From: Candidatus Faecousia excrementigallinarum
GTDB lineage: Bacteria; Bacillota; Clostridia; Oscillospirales; Oscillospiraceae
Assembly: GCA_018713285.1 (NCBI GenBank)
Contig: DVFK01000118.1
Coordinates: 1-52,715, forward strand
Length of the DNA stretch: 52,715 nt
Direction: 5' to 3'
Shown: piece after piece, positions 1-7,181 of the stretch
Layout of the letters: every line of letters starts with the position of its first letter
Position numbering within the stretch: position 1 is the first letter of the stretch
The notes under the pieces: model-generated
Databases searched by the model: none
What the model saw: only the letters and a program-made list of their open reading frames with translations
Told to the model about the DNA's origin: nothing
Position numbers and translations under genes: made by a program

Positions 1-142
1 GCAAGAGCTGGTAGCGAGAGATTTTTCGTCAGACAAAAGAATGGAAAACAGCGGAATACTGTATGTATTTCCTGTTTTTCATTCTGCATGGATGGCGAAA
101 AAGATCCGCTATCCAGCCGCAGACGATTTATACAGAGTTTCC
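1..142. repeat. MITE-like element, copy A (left end cut by window)
   Basis: This segment matches 25047-25188 without gaps, with four differences in 142 bases. Its right end TTTATACAGAGTTTCC (127-142) is the terminal repeat seen complete in copy B, with one mismatch. TTAG at 143-146 would be the right-hand target duplication; the left one lies outside the window. An internal hairpin is formed by 38-51 and 72-85. There is no transposase in it, so it is a non-autonomous element, probably moved by an IS5-type transposase (inference from the GGAA ends and YTAR target). Confidence 0.85.
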
Positions 143-670
143 TTAGTTTGCCACCTGAACCATGGCGAATCGCACGATTTTTTCTCCCAGGCGGAAGCCC
201 TTCTGGAACACCTGGGTGATGGTGTTCTCCGGAGTGTCCTCCTGCTCGGTGTGCATCACGGCGTTGTGGAGGTTGGGATCAAAGGTTTCTCCCGGCTCTC
301 CGAAAATCTCCACTCCCAGCTCGGTAAAAATCTTCACCAGCTGGGTCATGGTCATTTCCACGCCCTTTTTATAGGCCTCGTCCTGGGTGGGCTGGTTCAG
401 CGCCCGCTCCAGGTTATCGTATACAGGCAGCAGCTTTGCCACCGCATCGGCTCTGCCGTTGGAATAGGACTGCTCCTTTTCCTTGGTGGTGCGCTTGCGG
501 AAGTTGTCGTAGTCTGCAGCCAGCCGCAGGTAGCTGTCGTGCTCGGCGTTGTACTTCTCCTCGAAAGGATTGACCTCTGCCGGGGCAGCCTCCTGGGTCT
601 CCTGCACCTCTACTTCCTGCTTTTCTTCCTGCTGCAGCTCCTGTTCTTCTTTCTTACATTTCTTTGCCAC
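143..670 (-). CDS. grpE: GrpE nucleotide exchange factor
   Basis: GrpE releases ADP from DnaK in the cytoplasmic Hsp70 cycle. The 175-residue protein has a charged, Gln/Glu-rich N-terminal arm, the long dimerising helix (LRLAADYDNFRKRT, about 48-61) and the C-terminal beta domain with PNLHNAVMH and the closing GEKIVRFAMVQVAN. The start is GTG at 668-670. An AGGAGG site lies inside the last codons of hrcA, three bases upstream of the start, so the two are co-transcribed and probably coupled. The TAA stop (143-145) lies inside the target duplication of the MITE that follows. dnaK would be expected next, outside the window. Confidence 0.97.
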   Translation of the reverse strand: MAKKCKKEEQELQQEEKQEVEVQETQEAAPAEVNPFEEKYNAEHDSYLRLAADYDNFRKRTTKEKEQSYSNGRADAVAKLLPVYDNLERALNQPTQDEAYKKGVEMTMTQLVKIFTELGVEIFGEPGETFDPNLHNAVMHTEQEDTPENTITQVFQKGFRLGEKIVRFAMVQVAN

Positions 671-673
671 GCT

Positions 674-1753
674 TTACGCCTCCTGAGTTTCTGATTGGGG
701 CTCCTGGCCCTGGGGCAGCTGGGGCTGCTCCGGTTTTGCAAACATCTTGGAAAGGCTCTCGGCGAAGTAGCTCAGTCTTGCCGTCACCTTTGCATAGTCC
801 ATACGGGTGGGGCCGACCACACCGATCATGCCCTGCATCCCGTCGCCAATATCAAATCTCGTTACCACCACGCTGGTGTCCTTCAACTCCTGGGCCACAT
901 TCTCCGGTCCCACCAGCACCTGAGTGCCGTGGGCGTTCTGCATGACCGCCGGGAGATTGGAAAGGGCTTCCTCATCCAGGGTGGTCAGCACCTTCTGGGC
1001 TTTGCCCACATCCTGGTACTCCGGCTGATCCAGAAGCCTTAGCTGCCCCGCCACCGCCACATTGGTGCCGGCCTGCTGGGACAGGGTGTGGGTGGTAAAC
1101 TCCATCACAATGGGAACCAGACTGGAGGCGGCTCCTGCGGCGTTCATTACCCGCTGGAGAAGCTCCGGGGTGAAGGCCTCTGCCATAAGCCCTGTGAGGG
1201 TGGCATTTAAGACCGCTCCCAGGATTTTCAAATCTCCCTCGGTCACATTTACCGGCAGCTTGATGAGTTTGTTCACCACCTGTTCGTTGGACAAAAGCAG
1301 CACCAGGATTGTGCTTCCCTGGCCTGCCAGAATCACATCGAACCGCTGCACCGTGGCTCCCTTTTGCCGGGAGGCCATGGAAATGGCCGGAAGATCCGTA
1401 GCCTGGCTAACCAATTTTGCTACCTTTTCCATCATTTTATCCACATGCTGCATCTTTTCCTCGATGGCATTGTTGATGGAGCGGGTTTCATCCATGCTCA
1501 GGCGGTAGTCCGCCATCAGCTCATCCACGTACAGCCGGTAACCGGCAGGGGAGGGAATCCGTCCTGCGCTGGTGTGGGGCTGTTCCAGATAGCCCATGGC
1601 GGTAAGCTCCGCCATTTCGTTGCGGATGGTTGCGGAGGAGTACTTCATATCCGGCAGCTCGGTCAGCGCCTTGGAGCCCACCGGCTCAGCGGTGCGGATA
1701 TACAGATCCACCACAGACCGCAAGACCTTTTTCTTTCGCTCTGTCAGCTCCAT
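674..1753 (-). CDS. hrcA: HrcA heat-inducible transcription repressor
   Basis: HrcA binds CIRCE operators and represses the dnaK and groE operons; GroEL keeps it active. The 359-residue protein has the N-terminal winged helix (ERKKKVLRSVVDLYI, then YSSATIRNEMAELTAMGYLEQPHTSAGR), the GAF-like middle and the typical ending VVGPTRMDYAKVTARL before a Gln/Glu-rich tail. The ATG at 1751-1753 follows a good GGAGG site. It is the first gene of hrcA-grpE. A perfect CIRCE lies 20 bases upstream, so it represses its own operon. Confidence 0.97.
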   Translation of the reverse strand: MELTERKKKVLRSVVDLYIRTAEPVGSKALTELPDMKYSSATIRNEMAELTAMGYLEQPHTSAGRIPSPAGYRLYVDELMADYRLSMDETRSINNAIEEKMQHVDKMMEKVAKLVSQATDLPAISMASRQKGATVQRFDVILAGQGSTILVLLLSNEQVVNKLIKLPVNVTEGDLKILGAVLNATLTGLMAEAFTPELLQRVMNAAGAASSLVPIVMEFTTHTLSQQAGTNVAVAGQLRLLDQPEYQDVGKAQKVLTTLDEEALSNLPAVMQNAHGTQVLVGPENVAQELKDTSVVVTRFDIGDGMQGMIGVVGPTRMDYAKVTARLSYFAESLSKMFAKPEQPQLPQGQEPQSETQEA

Positions 1754-1772
1754 GTTTCTCCTCCTTTCTTCT

Positions 1773-1799
1773 TTAGCACTCCTTATCCTTGAGTGCTAA
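1773..1799 (-). promoter_or_regulatory. CIRCE operator
   Basis: TTAGCACTC (1773-1781) and GAGTGCTAA (1791-1799) form a perfect 9-9-9 inverted repeat, the classical HrcA site. It lies between the -10 box and the hrcA start codon, where bound HrcA would block transcription and the transcript could form a 5' hairpin. Confidence 0.97.
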
Positions 1800-1803
1800 G
1801 CAC

Positions 1804-1832
1804 ACTATACACCCAAGTGCCAAAAAAGTCAA
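1804..1832 (-). promoter_or_regulatory. Sigma-A promoter of hrcA-grpE
   Basis: Read on the minus strand, TTGACT (1832-1827) and TATAGT (1809-1804) are 17 bases apart, just upstream of the CIRCE element. Confidence 0.88.
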
Positions 1833-1857
1833 GGGGTCTAATTTTGAATTTATTGTT

Positions 1858-2060
1858 GCGGCGGCCAGTGGCCGCAGCCAATTTCGCACGCCGGGGTGCC
1901 CCCGGTATCAATACGCACGGTGGCTTTCTACTAATCGTTCTTTCCCTGACCCGCCCGGTATCGGCGGCTTGTCCGCCGGCGGGCAGTGCCCGCATCCAAT
2001 TTCGCACGGCAGCTTTCTGCGAATCGTTCTTTCCCTGACCCGCCCGGTATCGTTACCGGG
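1858..2060. repeat. Tandem palindromic mosaic repeat (copy 1)
   Basis: Two units occur in tandem. Each starts with a small palindrome (GCGGCCAGTGGCCGC at 1860-1874, GGGCAGTGCCC at 1981-1991) followed by CCAATTTCGCACG. Each ends with an identical 30-base block (1933-1962 and 2022-2051). The second unit runs into GGTATCGTTACC (2046-2057). Other small palindromes, such as GGCGGCTTGTCCGCC (1963-1977), are inserted between them. A related mosaic is at 15548-15733. No protein-like reading frame is convincing. Confidence 0.8.
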
Positions 2061-2082
2061 TGGTAGTGGATACGCAGACCAA

Positions 2083-2239
2083 AGCCCCCCTTGCCAAAGG
2101 GGGGTAGTTTGGCGATAGCCAAACCGGGGGGATTCCCCAGTGTGGCAGGTTTCCACATGGGTTTGTACTTTCCGGAAGTGCCTGCTGTAAATCCCTCAGT
2201 CACGCCTCCGGCGTGCCAGCTCCCTTTCGCAAGGGAGCC
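2083..2239. repeat. Intergenic hairpin-ended repeat, short divergent copy
   Basis: The left end carries two hairpins (CCCCCCTTGCCAAAGGGGGG at 2085-2104, then GTTTGGCGATAGCCAAAC). The right end reads TCCCTCAGTCACGCC, then GGCGTG, and closes with GCTCCCTTTCGCAAGGGAGC (2219-2238). The plan is that of the longer elements at 15797-16062 and 36983-37209, although the hairpin bases differ. Confidence 0.7.
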
Positions 2240-2264
2240 TTTGGTTTTCCTTTCTATATTGGAA

Positions 2265-2308
2265 AAACTGCGGGAGAAGCCCCGGTTTTTGGGGTTCTCC
2301 CGCAGTTT
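2265..2308 (-). terminator. Terminator after the aminotransferase gene
   Basis: AAACTGCGGGAGAA pairs with TTCTCCCGCAGTTT, with CCCC/GGGG inside the stem. On the minus strand it ends in a run of T, 18 bases past the stop of the aminotransferase gene. Confidence 0.85.
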
Positions 2309-2325
2309 GCTTTCTTAAAATGCGT

Positions 2326-3510
2326 TTACTTTTCCTTGCCAATCAGTTCCCGGAAGATGGGAATGCTCTTTTGAATCTTCTCGTAGGGAACGCAGTAGCA
2401 CAGCCGGCAGTAGCCGGGGCAGCCGAAGTCCTTTCCCGGTACAATCAGCAAATCCCTTTCCTTTGCCCGCTGGCTGAAAGCCTCTCCGTCCCCCTCCGGG
2501 GCCTTCACGAACAGGTAAAAAGCACCCTGGGGCTTTGCCACCTGATACCCGGCCGCCACCAGGGCCTCATAGAGGGTACGGCGGTTTTTATCATAGCTGT
2601 CCAAATCCGGCTGCACCGAAACGCACCGGGCAATCACCTTCTGAAAAAGAGAGGGGGCGCACACATGGCCGATGGACCGGGCGGCTCCTGCCACGGTGGC
2701 ATACAGCGCCGCTCCGTCCGTGGCTCTCTGGGGCACATAGATATAACCAATCCGCTCTCCCGGCAAGGACAAGGACTTGGAGTAGGAGTAGCAGACGATG
2801 GTATCCCGATAAATGGCAGGGAGGAACGGAACCTCCGTCCCATCGTACACCAGCTCCCGGTAGGGCTCATCGGATACAATATAAATAGGATGTCCATATT
2901 CCCGGCTCTTTCGCTCCAGCAGCGCACCCAGCTTCTTAAGGGTTTCCCGGGAGTAGACCACGCCGGAGGGGTTATTGGGGGAGTTGACAATCACCGCCTG
3001 GGTGTTTTCCGTCAGCAGGGCTTCCAGCGCCTCCATATCAATCTGAAAATCCGGCTCCTGGGCAGGCACCACCCCAAATTCCAGCCCCGATTCCTCCACA
3101 AAGGGGGCGTACTCAGGAAAATAGGGGGCGATAGCCAGAATCTTTCCTCCCGGCACCGCCAGAGCCCGGAATACCGCAATCAGCTCCGGGGCGGCGCCGC
3201 AGCCCAGAAACAGCTCCTGGGGGGTTACGTCCCAGTCATAGCGCCGGTTCAGCTCCCGGGCGATGGCGTCTCTGGCTGCCATATCTCCCCCTGCGGGGGT
3301 GTAGCCGTGAACCTCCACGGAAGGGGTCTGCCGAAGGATCTCCCGGATAGCCTCCTCCACCGCCTGGGGGGCTGGAATGCTGGGGTTTCCCAGGGAAAAG
3401 TCCAGCACATTTTCCTCCCCTACCACAGCCGCCCGGCTTCTGCCGTACTCGAACAGCTCCCGGATGCAGGAGCGGTTTGCCCCCAGGGCATAGGCTTTGG
3501 AATTAAACAT
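2326..3510 (-). CDS. PLP-dependent aminotransferase, class I/II
   Basis: This is a fold-type I pyridoxal-phosphate enzyme of 394 residues, the usual size for the AspC-like family. Visible motifs are NNPSG (179-183), SDEPY (213-217, Asp that holds the PLP ring nitrogen) and SYSKSLSLPGERIG with the Schiff-base Lys245. Substrate cannot be told from sequence; aromatic or branched amino acids, aspartate or alanine are all possible. The start at 3510 is chosen because AAAGGAGG lies just upstream; a longer frame has no such site. The start overlaps the end of the upstream exonuclease gene by 8 bases, so the two are probably translationally coupled. Confidence 0.9.
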   Translation of the reverse strand: MFNSKAYALGANRSCIRELFEYGRSRAAVVGEENVLDFSLGNPSIPAPQAVEEAIREILRQTPSVEVHGYTPAGGDMAARDAIARELNRRYDWDVTPQELFLGCGAAPELIAVFRALAVPGGKILAIAPYFPEYAPFVEESGLEFGVVPAQEPDFQIDMEALEALLTENTQAVIVNSPNNPSGVVYSRETLKKLGALLERKSREYGHPIYIVSDEPYRELVYDGTEVPFLPAIYRDTIVCYSYSKSLSLPGERIGYIYVPQRATDGAALYATVAGAARSIGHVCAPSLFQKVIARCVSVQPDLDSYDKNRRTLYEALVAAGYQVAKPQGAFYLFVKAPEGDGEAFSQRAKERDLLIVPGKDFGCPGYCRLCYCVPYEKIQKSIPIFRELIGKEK

Positions 3511-4774
3511 AGGCTTCCTCCTTTTGGTACACCGGCGTCCCCGGTTCAAAGCCCTGGGGCCGGTACCGGACAGACCGGATTTTCTTTCCGTCGCAGCCAT
3601 ACTTGGCCAGATATCCGAATATGTTTACATAAGAAATCAAATCATTCTTTTCCCGCTCCATGGCCTTCATCACCTCCACGGTAGCCAGCACATCGTCGAT
3701 AGCCCGGTGGGAGTTCACCACCTGCCCTTGCAGGCCGTAGCTTTCGATGGCGTTGCACAGCTTGTGGGGATAGCTCCGCCGGTCCCGGTACACCGTCAGC
3801 AAATCCAGCTTATCCTTCCCCTGCAAGATTGCGGCGTCTCCGTCCCGCAGGAGCATATAGTACAGGAAAATCAAATCAAAGCCTGCATTGTAGGCAAGAA
3901 GCAGGGTGTTTCCCCCAATCATCTGGGCGATGTCCCGGCACACCCGGGTTTTGGGAACCCCCCGCTCCCGGATATCCTGGGGGGTGATGCCGGTGAGCTG
4001 CTGGATTTTTTCCGGGATGGTGACTCCGGGGCTGAGGGTGATGAGCTGGTCATAAGTCTCAATCACCTGGCACTGGCCCTGCCGCTGCTCCAGCACCACG
4101 GCGGAAAACTCAATAATCTCATCCCTGGCGCCGTCCAGGCCGGTGGTTTCCGTGTCAAAAATCACCAGCCGGTCATATTTTTGGAACAGCTGTCGGAAGC
4201 ACCCCTCCCGGGCAAGGGCCAGGGCTCTTTGGAATTTGCTTTTCTCCTCCGGGACAAGGCCGTATTTGTCCGCCAATTCCCGGGCGAAGCTGTCCAGGCT
4301 CTCCCGGGAGCCACATTTCAGCTCTACCTCCGCCTCCAGAAGGGGAACCTCCTTGCCGCCCCCTGTCAGCACCCCTTTGTCCAGGGCCACTTCCAGCCGG
4401 GCATCCTGGTAATCCATGGTGGTGGCCAGCCGCCGGAACCGGGCGCCGCACACCGGCACCAGGCCTTCCTCTGCCAGCTCTCCCAGCTCCCGGGGACACC
4501 CCAGACCCATCAGCAGCGCCACCCCCTGGCGGATGTCCATACAGGGGGTCTCCCACTCTCCTCTGCCTCCATCCGGCAGCCGGGATTTGCAGGTGCATAC
4601 CGTTTTTCCGTTTTCCCGCCGCAGCCGCAGGGTCAGCTTCTTCCGGGACAGGCTGCCGGGGGGGGTATCGTAATAGGTGGTCTCCATGGCAATTTCCTCC
4701 CCGGGAAATGCCGCCTGTAAGGTTTCCATTTCTTCCGGTGTCACCCGGAATTTCCATTCATATTCCGCAGCCAT
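3503..4774 (-). CDS. CYTH domain fused to DEDDh 3'-5' exonuclease
   Basis: The 423-residue protein joins two domains. Residues 1 to about 195 look like a CYTH triphosphate-tunnel domain: EYEWKF gives the ExExK signature near the N-terminus, LTLRLRRENG and CTCKSR follow, and EAEVELK comes later. From about 200 there is a DnaQ/PolC-type exonuclease with all catalytic motifs: DTETTGLD (Asp207, Exo I), AYNAGFD (Exo II) and HRAIDD (Exo III). CYTH proteins usually hydrolyse inorganic or thiamine triphosphate; the exonuclease removes nucleotides from 3' ends. ATG at 4772-4774 has AGGAGGG upstream; a further ATG at 4807 sits inside the promoter. What the fused protein acts on is unknown. Confidence 0.88.
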   Translation of the reverse strand: MAAEYEWKFRVTPEEMETLQAAFPGEEIAMETTYYDTPPGSLSRKKLTLRLRRENGKTVCTCKSRLPDGGRGEWETPCMDIRQGVALLMGLGCPRELGELAEEGLVPVCGARFRRLATTMDYQDARLEVALDKGVLTGGGKEVPLLEAEVELKCGSRESLDSFARELADKYGLVPEEKSKFQRALALAREGCFRQLFQKYDRLVIFDTETTGLDGARDEIIEFSAVVLEQRQGQCQVIETYDQLITLSPGVTIPEKIQQLTGITPQDIRERGVPKTRVCRDIAQMIGGNTLLLAYNAGFDLIFLYYMLLRDGDAAILQGKDKLDLLTVYRDRRSYPHKLCNAIESYGLQGQVVNSHRAIDDVLATVEVMKAMEREKNDLISYVNIFGYLAKYGCDGKKIRSVRYRPQGFEPGTPVYQKEEAYV

Positions 4775-4798
4775 AATCGCCCTCCTTGTCTTTTCCCC

Positions 4799-4827
4799 AT
4801 TATACACCGGCCCCGGGGATTGTGCAA
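4799..4827 (-). promoter_or_regulatory. Sigma-A promoter of the CYTH-exonuclease gene
   Basis: On the minus strand TTGCAC (4827-4822) and a perfect TATAAT (4804-4799) are separated by 17 bases. The -10 lies 25 bases upstream of the chosen start codon. Confidence 0.88.
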
Positions 4828-4913
4828 GAGAGCTCCCCCCTTCCGACAGGAAATTCCCCGGGGCTTTGATAGAATAACCCCATGGAATTTTACGAAAGAA
4901 CGGTGATGGCGCA

Positions 4914-6827
4914 ATGGAAACTCTCCAATCCTATGTGAGCCAGGGCGGAAAAACCCTGAAAAAATGGCTTGCTGAACCCAAAGTGCTGGCAGGTCTGGGG
5001 CTGCTGGGGGCAGCACTTGGGGGCTTTTGCCTCAGTGCCGCCTCCCTGGCAGGCTATGCCCAGCCCTTTGCCGTGGCTCTGGTGCTGGTGCTCTCCGGTT
5101 GGCAGGCGCTGGCGGCGGCTCTGGGCAGCTACATAGGCTATTTTCTTTTCTGGGGCAATTACGGGCGGCTGTGCCTGGGCTGGAGTCTGGCGGCCCTGTC
5201 CATGGCCCTGGCCTTGGGGGGGACGGTGCTGGTGCGGCAGGCCCCCCTCCTGATGCCTGCCCTGGGCAGCCTGATTGTGGCCTCCATCGGCACCCTGGGG
5301 CAGGCAATCTGGCAGATTCCCGGGCCGCCGGTGCCCATGTACCTGCTCCAGGTACTGCTGGCGGGGGGCTGCACCTGTATTTTCACCCTGGTGCGGGAAA
5401 AGCGCACCCCCATTGCCATGTGGCTTGCCTGGGGGGTGGCGGTACTGGCTCTGGCCCAGATTATGCCCATTCCCTATCTGGGGCTGGGGTATGTGGCTGC
5501 CGGGGCGTTAATGGTTGCAGGGGCTTTCCCCGCAGCGGCTTTGGCGGGACTTGCCCTGGACCTGGCCCGGGTCACCCCGGTGCCCATGACCGCCGTCCTT
5601 ACCGCCGGGTATGTGGTGCGGTTTCTTCCCATAAAGCAGGGGCTGTTTCTCCTGCCGGGGCTTATGTATGTGCTGCTTATGAGCCTGTGGGGACAGGTGG
5701 ACTTTTACCCCCTGCCGGGACTGGTACTGGGAGGAATTCTTGGGAGGTTCCTGCCCATGGTCACCGCCGTTCCCCACCGCCGGGGAGAAACCGGGGTGCT
5801 TCAGGTGCGGCTGGAGATGGTCTGCGGGGTACTGGCCCAGACGGAGCAGCTCCTCAGCCAGGCAGAGGACACCCCAATAGACCGGGAAGCTCTTGTGACA
5901 AGGGCGGCAGAAGCCGCCTGCCGGGGCTGCCCCTGCGCCCGGTCCTGCCGGGACAGTAAGCGCATCGCCCAGCTGCCTCCTGTCCTTCTCCAAAAGCCCC
6001 TCCTTTCCTCCCAGGAGCTGCCGGTGGTCTGCCGGAAAAGCGGCAGGTTTTTAGCAGAACTTCGCCGCAGCCAGTCCCAGCTTCGCTCCATCTGTGCCGA
6101 CCGGGAGCGGCAGCGGGAGTACCGGGGGGCAGTCATGCAGCAGTACCGGTTTTTGGAGGGGTATTTGCAGGAGCTGTCCGACACCCTGGGACGGCGGAAG
6201 CAGGTGACCCCCAGTCTGTTCCGCCCGGTGGTATCTTTCTACGGCAACCGGCCCCAGGGGGAGAACGGGGACTACTGCCAGGAGTTTCCCGGCATCGAGG
6301 ATACCTATTATGTGCTTCTGTGCGACGGCATGGGCACCGGAGCCGGGGCGGTGGGAGACGGCCGCAGCGCCGGGAGCATGCTCAAAAAGCTCCTCTGTGC
6401 CGGGTATCCGGCAGAATACGCCCTCAGGAGCCTGAATAGCCTCCTGGTGCTCACCGACCGGCCCGGGGCTGTGACCATTGACCTTTTGCAGCTTCACCTG
6501 AACACCGGCAAGGGTACCTTATACAAGTGGGGAGCGGTGCCCTCCTATGTGGTGGGCTCTTTGGGAGTTCGGAAGGTGGGCTCCGCCTGTCCCCCTCCCG
6601 GTCTTTCCGTGACGGAGATTCAGGAGAGCCGGGAAGAGGTGAGCCTCCGCCGGGGAGAGTCTTTGGTGCTGGTGAGCGACGGAATCCCGGAGGAAGATGC
6701 CCAGCAGTGCTGCGCCCGGGGCCAGAGCCTGACCCCCGGAGAGCTAGCCACCCAGCTGATTTCCCGGGGCGAGCAGGCAGGCCCGGATGATGCCACCGTA
6801 GTAATTGTCCGCTTGGAAAATCGGTAA
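4914..6827 (+). CDS. spoIIE: SpoIIE-like membrane serine phosphatase
   Basis: In sporulating Firmicutes SpoIIE dephosphorylates SpoIIAA to activate sigma-F in the forespore and interacts with FtsZ at the polar septum. The 637-residue protein has a cluster of about ten membrane segments (about 25-290), a linker with a CRGCPCARSC cysteine cluster, and a C-terminal PPM-type phosphatase domain with LLCDGMGTG near 470 and GPDDATVVIV near the end. It is shorter than the B. subtilis protein (about 827). The ribosome site before the ATG is weak, so the exact start is less sure. It is followed by a hairpin repeat array and a bidirectional terminator. Confidence 0.88.
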   Translation: METLQSYVSQGGKTLKKWLAEPKVLAGLGLLGAALGGFCLSAASLAGYAQPFAVALVLVLSGWQALAAALGSYIGYFLFWGNYGRLCLGWSLAALSMALALGGTVLVRQAPLLMPALGSLIVASIGTLGQAIWQIPGPPVPMYLLQVLLAGGCTCIFTLVREKRTPIAMWLAWGVAVLALAQIMPIPYLGLGYVAAGALMVAGAFPAAALAGLALDLARVTPVPMTAVLTAGYVVRFLPIKQGLFLLPGLMYVLLMSLWGQVDFYPLPGLVLGGILGRFLPMVTAVPHRRGETGVLQVRLEMVCGVLAQTEQLLSQAEDTPIDREALVTRAAEAACRGCPCARSCRDSKRIAQLPPVLLQKPLLSSQELPVVCRKSGRFLAELRRSQSQLRSICADRERQREYRGAVMQQYRFLEGYLQELSDTLGRRKQVTPSLFRPVVSFYGNRPQGENGDYCQEFPGIEDTYYVLLCDGMGTGAGAVGDGRSAGSMLKKLLCAGYPAEYALRSLNSLLVLTDRPGAVTIDLLQLHLNTGKGTLYKWGAVPSYVVGSLGVRKVGSACPPPGLSVTEIQESREEVSLRRGESLVLVSDGIPEEDAQQCCARGQSLTPGELATQLISRGEQAGPDDATVVIVRLENR

Positions 6828-6849
6828 GCCTCCACCCATCGCCGCAGCG

Positions 6850-7104
6850 ATTTCACCCGGGCGCAGCCCGGATTTCACACCGGGAAGCGGTATTTCACCC
6901 ACCCAAAGGGTGGATTTGAATTAAATCAGTGAAATTCTTTGCTCCCCAAAGCGTGAAATCAAAGGCTCCGCCTTTGGTGAAATGGAAAACCTGCGGTTTT
7001 CCGTGAAATGAAATCCACCCACTGCCTCAGCAATTTCACCCGGGCGCAAGCCCGGATTTCACACCGCAAAGCGGTATTTCACCCACCGGTCAGGTGGATT
7101 TCAC
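6850..7104. repeat. Heptamer-punctuated hairpin array
   Basis: Eleven exact copies of ATTTCAC or its complement GTGAAAT are spaced 20-30 bases apart, and nearly every gap is a small perfect palindrome. Forward copies start at 6850, 6872 and 6892, inverted copies at 6929, 6953, 6977 and 7003, and forward copies again at 7033, 7056, 7076 and 7098. Spacers include CCGGGCGCAGCCCGG, CAAAGGCTCCGCCTTTG and GGAAAACCTGCGGTTTTCC. The first and third blocks carry the same three hairpins in the same order. A single unit occurs at 30485-30513. This fills the gene-free gap between spoIIE and the PTS operon. Confidence 0.9.
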
Positions 7105-7111
7105 TATAGAA

Positions 7112-7144
7112 AATCCCCCGGAAGGAGATTCCTTCCGGGGGATT
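7112..7144. terminator. Bidirectional terminator between spoIIE and the PTS operon
   Basis: AATCCCCCGGAAGG (7112-7125) and CCTTCCGGGGGATT (7131-7144) form a 14-bp stem with a 5-base loop, placed between two convergent genes. Confidence 0.85.
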
Positions 7145-7181
7145 GGTCTTTCCGTGGGCCAGAAAAACCCGGGTTATGGAA

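Noticed and set aside
41-694. Open frame starting inside MITE copy A (and its counterpart from 25087 in copy B)
   Set aside because: The shared part encodes only about 34 residues; three of the four differences between the copies change the amino acid, and the frames then run antisense through grpE and the HtrA-like gene. The hairpin explains the conservation better.
1858-2250. Degraded protein-coding gene in the hrcA upstream gap
   Set aside because: All frames are short and the sequence is explained by tandem palindromic units shared with 15548-15733.
6850-7104. CRISPR array
   Set aside because: The repeated word is only 7 bases and the sequences between are self-complementary hairpins, not unrelated spacers; no cas genes are nearby.
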